Shown here one piece after another: positions 43,793 through 53,861 of a stretch of DNA of 64,000 nt; position 1 is the first letter of the stretch; the number at the start of each line of letters is the position of its first letter. The translations under genes were made by a program, and so were the position numbers. The notes under the pieces were generated by a model. The model searched no databases, had not been told where the DNA came from, and worked only from the letters and a program-made list of their open reading frames with translations. The DNA comes from Dendrophyllia cribrosa (lineage: Eukaryota > Cnidaria > Anthozoa > Scleractinia > Dendrophylliidae): assembly GCA_024195265.1 (NCBI GenBank), contig JAJLRJ010000007.1, positions 24,673,434 through 24,737,433 of the forward strand, written 5' to 3'.

Positions 43793-45569
43793 ATGGCGTC
43801 TTATTTGGATGACATGGAGGAGATTCACCGAATCGTTTTAGAAACACCAGATAGCAGCGATGATTCGTGGCATACTTGGTCCGATAGTTCGATTGAACAT
43901 TCTGACAACAATTCAGAGTCGGAAGTTGCTGAAATGCCACGTGGTGGCGAAAGCAAAGAGCAGGCAAGCACTTCGACAGCTGCGGCGCGTGATGTTTCAG
44001 CTGGAAGATGCCGCCAACAACGAACAGCTGCTGTGCAAGACCCACCTATTCAGTGGAGCGCTAGAAATGAAAGGTTTGTGGTTCAGTATCCTGACTTTAG
44101 AGGCCCTGAACATGGCCCAACATTTGATTTCGAAGTGGATTGTGAACCTATTGTTTTCTTTGATAAGTTGTTCACAAATGAACTGTTGGATTTGCTGGTG
44201 ACAGAAACGAATAGATATGCGAGACAGAAACGTGTCTAACTGGGACGATGCGACTAGTGAAGAAATGCGCTGTTTTGTTGGCTTTCTTTATGGCATCTCC
44301 ATAAACAAAGTCGCTGAAATCAATGATATTTGGTGCTCAGACTGGGTTGTGGCTAGCCCAGCTTTTACCAAGTTTTTTACAAAAGACAGATTCTGGGCCC
44401 TGTGGTCAAATGTACACTTGGCAGACAATGAAAGAGCTCCCCAAAGAGGTACCAGAGAGTTTGACAAATTGTACAAAGTCAGGCCAATTATGGATATTCT
44501 GGAAAGGTCCTTCAAGGAGAATTTCAATATGGGTCAGAATGCCAGTGTGGATGAGGCAATGGTAAAGGGTAAAGGCCGTAACCCTTTGAAACAGTACATG
44601 CCAGCGAAGCCAATCAAAAGAGGCTCAAAATTGTGGTGCATCGGCTGCTCCTGCTGTGCATACTTGTGGGACTTCCAGATCTATGCAGGCAAAGAAGCAG
44701 AAGGAGGTGAAGACGGTTTGAGTACCCGTGTCGTGTGTGATCTTTGCCACCCTCTCCTGGACAATTTTTTTAGCAGTGTTGCGTTGTGCAAAAAACTAGA
44801 AGGTTTTGGCACTTATTCTGTGGGAACTCTAAGGGCAAATAGAAAAAACTACCCCACAGCCCTGAAAGACAAAGCCCTCCTAAAAAATATGAAAAGAGGG
44901 GACTACCACTCAGCCAACAGTGACGGAATTACAGTCACTGTGTGGAAAGATACAAAGGATGTATCTTTCATTTCTAATGTACATTCTTCAAGGGGTGAAG
45001 ATACTGTTGGGAGGAAACGAAAGGATGGTTCTGTTCATGCAATATCTGCTCCTCCTGTAGTCAAAGACTACAACACCAACATGGGAGCCATTGACAAAAG
45101 TGACCAACTAAAGAAATCATATGCAGTTGATCTCAAGTCCAAAAGATGGTGGGTCCGCATTTTCTTGCATATGCTGGACATTTGCAGAGTTAATGCATTT
45201 ATTATGTACCAGCTGAGCTACAAAAAGTGGAACAGTGGCCCAATGGAAGAAGACCCTCCTCGTCTTCTTGACCAGAAGGAGTTTTCTTCAAGTTTGGTGA
45301 AATCTCTCTGTGGGACTTTCACATCTCGCAAGCCAAGAGGAAGACCATCTGCTGTCTCCTTGCCCATGGTTCGCTCACCTGGCCATGGATCTGTGAATGT
45401 GGTGAAAAGGGGACTTCTAAAGAAAGGAAGATGCCATCAATGTGCCTTGGGTCCAAATAAGAGAGCTAGAGTGGAGACAAGGTTTGGCTGCGCTCAGTGC
45501 CAAGTACGCCTTTGTCCTGAGAACTGCCATGACATATATCATGCTCGTCTGGCAGTGGATAACCCCTGA
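43793..45569 (+). pseudogene. Second piggyBac transposase (PGBD-type), nearly intact
   Basis: Frames 43793-44239 and 44217-45569 together give about 590 residues. Order: acidic Ser/Asp-rich N-terminus; FDKLFTNELLDLLVTETNRY and YARQK (start of the DDE domain); NVSNWDDATSEEMRCFVGFL; NASVDEAMVKGKGRNPLKQY (first Asp); HPLLDNFFSSVALC (second Asp); YNTNMGAIDKSDQLKKSY (third Asp); and a Cys-rich end (CHQCALGP, FGCAQCQVRLC, CHDIYH). The frame change at about 44225 lies in the A run of CAGAAACGTG; two missing A residues would explain it. Between CHPLL and DNFF some nine or ten residues usual in this family are absent, in frame. It is distinct from the copy at 9140 and resembles a different PGBD subgroup. 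Confidence 0.88.
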
Positions 45570-46064
45570 GATAACACTTTTTCATAAAGAACTTCTTTAT
45601 AAGTCAGAACTTTACTATTTGCACTGTATAAATGGACTGTGTTAGAAGAACTGCATAAAATCGAGAAGTGAAATATTGAGAATTTTTTCCACCTTGAGGC
45701 GTCTTTCAATTACTTGCTTTTTGGCCTAAAATAAGTAGACAAAAGATAGATTTAGGGTTTCTGTGCTTCCTAGAGGCTATGTATTTCATTGTATTACCAT
45801 TTATGTACTCTTCCATTGTTATTCTGACAATTTATGGAAGAATATATTTTATAAAAAGCCATTTTTTTGCTATTTTGGCTGCCATTTTGAATAAATTAGT
45901 TTAATAGTTAATCATTAACTCAAAGTTAATGATTTTTTTGGAAACCCTGACATGTTTACTTTCTAAATATATATGGCTATACGTACTTAAACCTCAAAGG
46001 GAAGTTCTTAGAGGCCATTTTATGCATGCATGTCAAAACTGGACCAAAATTACAAAAAAAAATC

Positions 46065-46081
46065 AGGAGTCAAAGGGTTAA
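46065..46081 (-). mobile_element. piggyBac right end with TTAA
   Basis: AGGAGTCAAAGGG is followed by TTAA at 46078-46081. Read inward on the minus strand this is CCCTTTGACTCCTGA, the same pattern as the left end at 8889 (CCCTTTCACTACTGA). It lies about 500 bases after the second transposase stop codon and is taken as the right terminus of that element. Confidence 0.65.
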
Positions 46082-46159
46082 TGTCACGAGAGACCTCAGG
46101 GGCACAGAGTGTACTCCACTTTTATGAGGTCAAATGTAAGGATGTCACTGTTTGGATCG

Positions 46160-46236
46160 TAAGAGAAATGAGGCTGCATGGCGTGATCCAGATGAAGTCA
46201 CTTTTAATCTGAAGATTGATGGACGACCATTCTTTG
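46160..46236 (+). pseudogene. Exon-like fragment beside piggyBac end
   Basis: A short frame reads CLDRKRNEAAWRDPDEVTFN, then LKIDGRPFFG, and meets a donor-like GTAATT at 46237. Composition is protein-like and it sits just outside the TTAA of the second piggyBac, so the element may have landed in or near a gene. No acceptor or partner exon was identified, and the protein is not recognised. Confidence 0.25.
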
Positions 46237-46570
46237 GTAATTGCAAATGAAATAACTACAACTGCACTCTTAGTAAAACACTTCTGTGTTTATTGCTTGT
46301 TTTTATGTTGCAGTAAATTTTTATTTTCCTTTCTCTTAGATTCATTAACATAACATAATCTGGTTAAAAATAAAAATGCACTGAAAATAAAAATGAACTG
46401 CAACACATTTACTAAAAAGCTGTCGGTAACAACTTCCACTAAACAATTAACCCTTTCTAGGATTAATTTTTTACCATTAAATTGTTTTTTTTTGGGGGAG
46501 CAACATGGCCAAATGTCAATAAACATTGCTACAAAAGCAATTTGCTACACTCGCACTACAGTATGAACTA

Positions 46571-47117
46571 CCTTATTACATGAAATTTTGGCGACACGTT
46601 AATTTAGCGATTTTGAAAAATCCATATTTAGCGGCACTTTAATTTAGCGATTTTTTGTAAATTTTGGAACATAAGTCACTTAATTTTCGCGATTTCACGA
46701 ACGGAAACTAAAACTAGAACATTTATGTGATAAAATCATAAACATCAATAGCTTCATTTAAATCACCTTAATGCGATAAAAACAAAATCATACAACGTTC
46801 TGAAACTTAATTTTGAACGAAACAAACGAAACTGCAACTGTAATGTCATACTTTAATGTTGTCCTCGCTCATTTGCATTTTCACACAAAGTCAATGCTCC
46901 TTTTACTGCGCACGTGACATCTGATACACGTCATAATCGAACGTCAAACAGCATGATTGTGTGAAACTGACCAGATAGCGGAATTTCATATTGTACTCAC
47001 TTTAGCGACGATTTAAATTTAGCGACACTTAATTTTGGTGCATTTTAATTTAGCGATTTTCAGAAAAATCGCTAAATTCGCTAAATTTAAGTATCGCCAA
47101 AATTTCATGTCATAAGG
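46571..47117. mobile_element. MITE with TA target duplication
   Basis: The left end CCTTATTACATGAAATTTTG (then GCGACAC) pairs with the inverse at the right end (GCGATAC, CAAAATTTCATGTCATAAGG). TA flanks both sides (46569-46570 and 47118-47119). The interior repeats AATTTAGCGATTTT-like words near both ends, so the inverted repeats are longer and imperfect. There is no coding. The TA duplication fits Tc1/mariner-like or similar superfamilies. Confidence 0.72.
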
Positions 47118-49254
47118 TAGATTCCATCTTGAAAAGTGTAATATTTAGGTTTAGCGCATGCGCATAAGCCAAAAAAAACTTGGTTTTTTTTTGTGGAACC
47201 TTTCTGATTATTTTTTTGCTTCCTTTACTTTCCCTTTTTTTCCCCTTTGCTTCTCTTCCTATCTTCTACTCTCTATTACCTTTCTATCGGCCGGAAAAGG
47301 TTTGGTATAAGCGTTAGAAACGCTGGAAATGAAACATTGTTCAATTGCAGGTGTATTGACCTAATTTACCACCTACTTTTGCACCAATATTTGAACACGT
47401 TTTTTTCGAATAGCTCTGCTAGAAATTGGTCCATATTCAAAGTGGAGGCACATGTGCATGGATCTATCCTCGCTGTATCAGTTGAGCATCAAAATTATCT
47501 GGCAACGTACAAATTGATGACACCACAAGTGGTGCAATGTCTGCTGCTCCAAATGTTGACAAAAGTCGACTTTGGCAGCGAAAGGGTTAAAGCTGATGTG
47601 ATAATTGGATAACACACAAAAGGCACTGGAAATCATAATTCGTGACGAGAAACTTAAAGATAAATGAACTTTTTATTTATACTGTAAATTCTCTATTAAG
47701 CCCCCCTTTCCACAATCAAAACAATAAATGACAGACTTTATTACTGGTACAGTTGAAATATAACAGGTACTTGTACTAAAATGAATCATAATTACTGTAA
47801 TCAATGAGAGGTGAACTGAGCTGAATTATAATAAGCCCCCCCCCCCCCCCACCCTCTCCTCAAATGCGCTTGAAATAGATAAGCCCCCTGGGGGCTTAAT
47901 AATGGATTTATGGTAATTAAGTAAACAAATGCAAGAAGTTGTTACCTGCAATTCTTAGTCGTATTACAAGTAAAATTTGTATGCCAAACATGGACACCTC
48001 AAGTGACCTATACTTTACATTACAAAGTTCGTATTTCTGATACACGACTGTTTGTATTCTGTAATATATTATCTGAATTTTTCAAGATACATAATACTTT
48101 TTTCAATCATTTTTTCTTAAGCAAAACTCAAGTGACTTTTGGCATTGTCCCCCTGGATGCCAGATATGAACCTCGCAAAGCGCAATTTGTAATATAATCT
48201 CACGTGGAAATTACCTTCCCCCATTTCATTGGAGGTTTCAAAACATGGCCAATTTAAGAATAGAGTTGCTAACTTAATTCTTCAGTGGAGAAATAAGAGG
48301 TCAGATAATATGGCTGTAGGCGCCAGGAATGTATTTTTTCTAGCTTTTAGATTTTTACCTTGACACTTCTATGTTTAGATTTTCTCGTTAATTAGTTTCA
48401 TTGTTATTAGCCCTTTGTTTTACATGCTATGATTATTTTGCATATTGTATATATACTGCTCGCATGTAAATTTTTAGTCAGTGTGTGTTTGTTAAGATCT
48501 CTAGTTCATGTCCTGATAAGTTTGTCGCTGTTTTGGTTCATCGCTTTTCGTTCTGTTGTCACAATCATCTTGAAAGTTTCTAGTTTATTTCGATTTTACT
48601 GTTTTTCTGTATGTTTCTTGCCACTTGCTTAAGTTATCTTTTGTTTACTTCTGTATTTGTTAATTTCTTTTCAGTTACCACACTTAAATGTAACCCGTCT
48701 TCGGTTTGTTGGTTCAAAGTTTGGACCAGGTAGGCTGCGTGCAAAAGCCTTTGTGACTTTATGGTATTAGAGGGAAAAATAATCAATAAACAATTACAGT
48801 GCGACTACTAGAAGCAGACCAGTTGGAAGAAAAGTAACCAATCAAAAGGTTTCTTGAGAACAAGAACTAATAGCATTGAAACATGCAGACTATTATAGTT
48901 CTCCAACATTTGACCCTAACAAAGTGGACCTTTCAGGAAACTGATACAGTTTTTGATTTACTTTCTATCAAAATTTTAAGTTGTATTTGTGCAGCTGTGG
49001 TCTCATGACTGCAAAAGCAACTTAAGCTACTTTTCACCAAGCAGAAAATTTGTATATATTAGTATATCAACAAATTGGTGCTGGATACAGACCTGTTCAA
49101 AGTTCTGGAGAAAGTGCTAGGAAACAAAATACAGCGGATTAAGGTTGCATTTAGTGGTGACAGTTCCCACATTTCATTGTCATGGAAGTTACACTATAAT
49201 TTAATTGAATTAAAGACCCAGAATGCCACTTATGTCAAGAAATGCAGGCAACTA
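47118..49254. other. No clear gene
   Basis: AAAGGG with TTAA at 47581-47590, together with TTAACCCTTTC at 46447-46457, might bound a piggyBac-like unit of about 1.1 kb enclosing the MITE, but the ends share little beyond CCCTTTC. A C-run lies at 47838-47852. The frame 49075-49272 (VLEKVLGNKIQRIKVAFSGD) could be an exon related to the ORF downstream. Otherwise AT-rich. Confidence 0.35.
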
Positions 49255-49392
49255 CGAAAATGGCGATTATAGCGAAATTTCGTCAAATTCATCAAACCCA
49301 AAAAAAACAGCCACAATTATGCAAATGATTTGGCGATTTTGACGAAATTTCGTCAAATTCGTCAAATCAGCCAAAATTATGCAATGATTTTA
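49255..49392. repeat. Two-copy tandem repeat with palindromic core
   Basis: Two units of about 70 bases share TGGCGATT, GCGAAATTTCGTCAAATTC, TCAAA and CAATTATGCAAATGATTT-like blocks. The core GACGAAATTTCGTC is a palindrome. It lies directly before the ORF starting near 49386. Confidence 0.6.
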
Positions 49393-50009
49393 CCAATCAG
49401 TGTCTTCCACTTTGCAAAAATAGTGCGATGAAGGTTGAAATGGAACAAGCCACCAATGATCTCAGCAAGCCCATCGTTGACCAATTTAAAAAAATCCAAG
49501 CAAGATTTTATGAGATCTCCTAACAACAGTTTGAAGGATACCAAAGTAATGCACTTTATCAAAAACTACGTACTTTGATTTATCAAACGGCGGACATTGA
49601 ACTGGCCAATGGTAACAGCGAAGTTACATTTTACAGCCTTTGCTACACCAAGGAGAAATCACAAACCCACTATTTTTTATCCATAACAAGATTTGTCATA
49701 CCACCATGGAACTTCTTAGGAGACGAAGAGGAGATGAAAATCATCCGTTGCCCTTCCAAAGCGAAGGGAACATTTTTAACACAACAGCATTCAGCGCAAA
49801 ATATACTGCCATCTACAACAACAAAGACCCAAATACCGGCATTAACATTGACAGCACAGGAGAAACGTGAAGTGGAAGAGTGCACGAGGATTTTTGAAAA
49901 TTATTTAATAGCTGATGAAATGGACAGCGCCAAGGGCAACTACAGTGCTAGTGATTATGAACTTCCCAATTTTAGCTTGGATTTTGATTTCTTGACTAAC
50001 TGTAAATGA
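49386..50009 (+). pseudogene. Unidentified ORF with one in-frame stop
   Basis: One frame runs from about 49386 to the TGA at 50009 with a single TAA at 49521-49523. It reads AMKVEMEQATNDLSKPIVDQ and FKKIQARFYEIS, then the stop, QQFEGYQSNALYQKLRTLIY, DIELANGNSEVTFYSLCYTK, FVIPPWNFLGDEEEMKIIRC, CPSKAKGTF and an acidic end NYSASDYELPNFSLDFDFL. About 205 residues in all. The first half is amphipathic and helix-like. I do not recognise it. The sense-like sequence across the stop suggests a recently disabled coding region or an error. No splice sites were firmly placed; polyadenylation-like AATAAA is absent, but AATAAAT-like words occur at about 50104. Confidence 0.4.
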
Positions 50010-51876
50010 TATGCAAAGGACCATGTTGTTTCCATTGTTGGTTACGACTAATAGCAACTAAAGTGATTTTTTAGATTATATTTTAATTACTCCACCGATT
50101 GTAATAAATAATTTTAGGACCATGTTGTTTCCATCCAGTCCATTGTTGGTTGTTTTGAAAAAGAATTATTTTTTCATGCCATGTTTCATCGAACCATTGT
50201 TATTTAATAAAAACATTTTTTTGATCAACTACAATCGCTTTATCAGCTTCTTTTCCGTATAACAACCGTGAACATAAATATTTCATCATAGCCTTTTACT
50301 TCCCATTCCCACAGTCGCGAGAACAATGATATGACCGAAAATAACATCGCACACCATCAGAGTATTTTTTCTTTTCTTTTCCTCGCAAAAAATGCCAACA
50401 AATCAAGAACGTAGTTTCAACAGTGTTCGACCGACAACCGTTTTGTGTATCATATTTGCAAATTATATCAAAATCATTTAATATTTTACTATTTTTCCAA
50501 TGTATCCAACTACTTTGCCTTGAGTGATTTGAAGTAATATTATAACTCTTTCCTTTTGTGGCATAACACAGATTATTACAGACATACGTATCAATCATCT
50601 AACCTAAGTGTTTCCATTTAAGCACGATCCGGTAACAACCATTCCATTGTTCTTTTGAGAAACTATTGATGAAAAATACAATAGAAACCGCTATTTAATA
50701 AGAAGGCGGGATCATTATAACAAAAGACAATAAAGAATCTAAATCATTCGCAGTCATATAACAACCTGCAACTTGTTGGATGAAGTCCCATTCCATTCTA
50801 ACTCCCGTCATGGCTACATCTCATGGTAAATCAGTTGACGCGAAAGAGCAATTGAAGAAATGTTGGGAGCTTGACTTTGACTGACACTGCTTCCAGACCA
50901 CATTAGCAACGTAAGTTACAAGATGTTGAAGTGAATAATAGCGTGAAATCGCAACTGTTCCAGGTGAAACGCTGATTATACTTTTCATATTTCAGGGATG
51001 TAAAGCTGTTGCAAAGTTGCTGAATGTTCCCGCCTTAGCCATATTAACTTCTGTCATTCGCCATGGCCCATGCAGAGGTAAAAGTGCCCAACACTCTATG
51101 GAGGGAACCTGGAGTTTTATAGCTTGCCATCAGTATGCCTACTGGTAAGATCTTATTCACTGATTTACTGTGAAATTGCTCACGCGAATTGCGGTTTCAC
51201 TCCCATTTTGTTTCAATAAGTGTAACTGATCATGAGGCGAAAATTGCTTTAAATGAACGGCCTGCAGTTTTAAAAACCTTTCCGTAAAATTTGCCTCCCT
51301 GCACAGATTTTCGAACTTTGTAAGACAAACTTTACTCATCTAACAACTTGAGGAATACAATGTATAGTAGTTGTCTCACGTGAAAGTCCAGATCCTTTTA
51401 AAACAACAATGTAATGGTTTTGCTTTCTTTTCCATAAGCAAGGCCAAAGATTTTTATACAAATCGAGTTTCATCACTAAAAATCTAGGTCTGAGCAGTCC
51501 CCCATTTTATCTCAAATCCTACAAATATAAAACAACACCAAGCTGGCAGATTCTTTAATATTGACATTGATTCATAAGCAAGATGAAGTAATTTTGCACT
51601 TGAAATAAAATAATTTGCTGATTGCAGAGGGAGCGCATGGGCTCTAAAATAAGAATGGTACCTTCTAATCATACATTCAAAATTCCACTTGCACGTGACA
51701 CATGCATAATGCCTGGGGAGGGAGAGGAGTGGGGCAATCCACGCGGTTTCTAGATATAGACCGGATAAAGCTTAGCTTGTTGATTGGTTATCCTAAATTT
51801 CCCTTAGTACGCGCGATCCCGGGATTTACGTTTTACAATTTAGACTTGTTCAAATCATTTCACGACCGGTAGGTAG
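50010..51876. other. No recognisable gene
   Basis: AT-rich with short frames only (for example 50296-50598 minus). Near 50807 and 50877 short sense-like stretches (MATSHGKSVDAKEQLKKCWE, then LDFD and a stop) hint at a small exon, but flanking splice evidence is weak. Confidence 0.35.
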
Positions 51877-52286
51877 TAGGCTTTTACACATTCTGCCGGC
51901 AGAATTTCTGACATAATTGGGCCGGAGGAGCAGAAAATATAACTGGGGCATAATCCGGGCAGAATATTGGGGCCTGGGAACAAGTAAAATTGGGTTTGAG
52001 AGGGAGCTGGGCATGAGCATCTGAACAAAGCAAGATGGCAGAACAAGAAACTGACCATGACGAAGGACAAGAACCACAAGAAAGACGGGTTATCAATGCT
52101 CTATCTTTATTAAGGGCTCCAGAAAAGTCTAACCTTGCCCATAAATGAAAAATTAGTTCTTATAATCCTTGCAAAAATAGGAATAATCAGCATAAATTCG
52201 AGCATAACAGTACTTTTGGAGTATAATTGCGAGCAGAATAGTCTTTTTTGGGGGTAATTCTTTTGAGCAGAATGTGTAAAAGCCTA
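51877..52286. mobile_element. MITE with GTAG target duplication
   Basis: The ends TAGGCTTTTACACATTCTGC and its complement bound a 410-base unit. GTAG is present directly outside both ends (51873-51876 and 52287-52290). Inside the left end an extra palindrome CTGCCGGCAG occurs. The overlapping minus-strand frames 51850-52096 in three phases show there is no real gene here. Confidence 0.8.
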
Positions 52287-52390
52287 GTAGGCGGTGATAG
52301 ATAGATAAACTTTATTTCAACACGGAAATCCTTTATCACTAATCAGAAAAGTGCTCTCCCGAGGAGCCGTGCACTTACATAGTAAATACG
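52287..52390 (-). mobile_element. 3' tail fragment of a CR1/L2-like LINE
   Basis: GATAGATAGATAAACTTTAT, followed by TTCAACACGG, mirrors the 3' end of the full LINE at 53893 (ATAAACTTTATTTCACAC preceded by a short tandem repeat). On the minus strand it reads as a LINE 3' UTR end with a (TATC)n tail, severely 5' truncated, followed by GCACGGCTCC. Confidence 0.55.
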
Positions 52391-53279
52391 AAAGGATCCA
52401 CGATGAAACGCCTACGTTCTGTACGTTGGTATTCTCTTTAAATGAAACTTAACGCTCACTAACAGATGTAGAGTGAAAGAAAAAACAACAGTGCAATAAA
52501 ATCCCTCGTTATTCTTCAAAAAGGCGAGTATTATGTGATTTTGGTGACAAAACTTTGCTTTTACCCACTGTGGACTTGAAGTTCTTCCTGATTGAACCGA
52601 ACACAAATTCAGAGATTTAGAAATTCTGAGCCCAACTTTCGGTGTAACAGGAATTTTAACATGTAATTTTAAAGCCTATCTAGCTTTTTAACTCAGGTTT
52701 GCAAACGACTCTTTTTTTGTCAGACAAAATTGCTGCTAAAATTGTGTAGCAATATATTTTTTACATGATCTTTAGATTTCATCTATTTTGATGATTTAAT
52801 TTGGGACTATATATTTTCAAACTTTAGTAACTGTCCTAATTCAGTGTTCAGCTTCTATGCTAGATGAGTATCATATTTATTATTTATAATTCTGATCAAC
52901 TTTCACCTTATACGGACAACAAATGGATATTGCATTGTATATATGAATTAAATCCAGCAAAATTTTAATTTATGAACAACAAACCTAATTTTCTTTGAAA
53001 ATAGAAGGTTAAAAGCAAAAGCAGTACTATAACCTACCACACCCCCCCCCCCCCCCCCAACACCACCCCCCACAGGCCATTTGCTGCCATTTTATTTAAC
53101 CTGCTTTACAAAATTAAGTATGTATGTAGCAATGAAACAGAAACATCCCATCTGATCGCTCGGTCATTCTTTCAATCATGGAAACAATAGTCATGTCACC
53201 TACAGTGTAACATAATTGAAGGGTCAATTGGAATACTATGCTAAGTAGGTTAAATTGTAAAAAAAAATTGCTCCTAATT
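52391..53279. other. No recognisable gene
   Basis: AT-rich. A C-run of about 18 with CA-rich flanks lies near 53042-53072. Short frames only. Confidence 0.45.
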
Positions 53280-53770
53280 AGCTGTTTTTGTCATACGGAC
53301 TTGTTTTCATGTGGTAAATATTGCCCTGTATGTTTTTCGCTTCATTTTCTAGCTTTTTAACCGCTAAAGTTGTTGGTTTCACTTGATAACAGCGCACATT
53401 GTTGGTTTCGCTGCTTTTAATTTTCGTTTCACTTGAAAAATGCGCAAGTTGGTCAGGGTTAGGGTTAAGTTTAGGGTTGGGGTACGGGTTAGTGTTAGGA
53501 AAAGCACGGAAAAAGCGCAAGTTGTCAGTTTAACTGCCTTTAAAGAGCTCAAGTTTTCACTCGAAAAAAGTGCAAGTTGTTGGTTTCACTGCCTTTAAAG
53601 CACTCAAGTTGTTCGTTTCTAATCATTACTTTTAAACCGTTCAAGTTGTTCGTTTCACTTATAATAGAAAAACCCTGAAGTAGTCCGTTTGACTTAAAAA
53701 AGGCACAAGTTGTTTCTTTCAGTAATAATCCACTCAAGTTGTTCCTTTCATCAATAAAACTAAAAAACAC
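53280..53770. repeat. Degenerate short tandem repeats plus telomere-like motif
   Basis: Phrases of 25-45 bases built on CAAGTTGTTCGTTTCACT and TGCCTTTAAAG recur six to eight times with heavy drift. At 53456-53503 GGGTTAGGGTTAAG and GTTTAGGGTTGGGG form a small patch of TTAGGG-like telomere motif. ORFs through it (53278-53520, 53549-53839 minus) translate the repeat (ETNNL-like phrases). Confidence 0.6.
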
Positions 53771-53861
53771 TGCAGCGTGTTGTCTTTGTACTAGATGCCC
53801 CTTAGGATTACTGTTATGAATACTAATCAAGTTAGACATTAAATTGAAGTGATAAGAGCAT

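Noticed and set aside
46447..47590. piggyBac-like unit bounded by TTAA-CCCTTTC ends
   Set aside because: The two ends share only seven bases and no interior coding; a chance occurrence cannot be excluded.
51850..52096. Three overlapping minus-strand ORFs
   Set aside because: All lie in a MITE in three different phases, with no conserved product.
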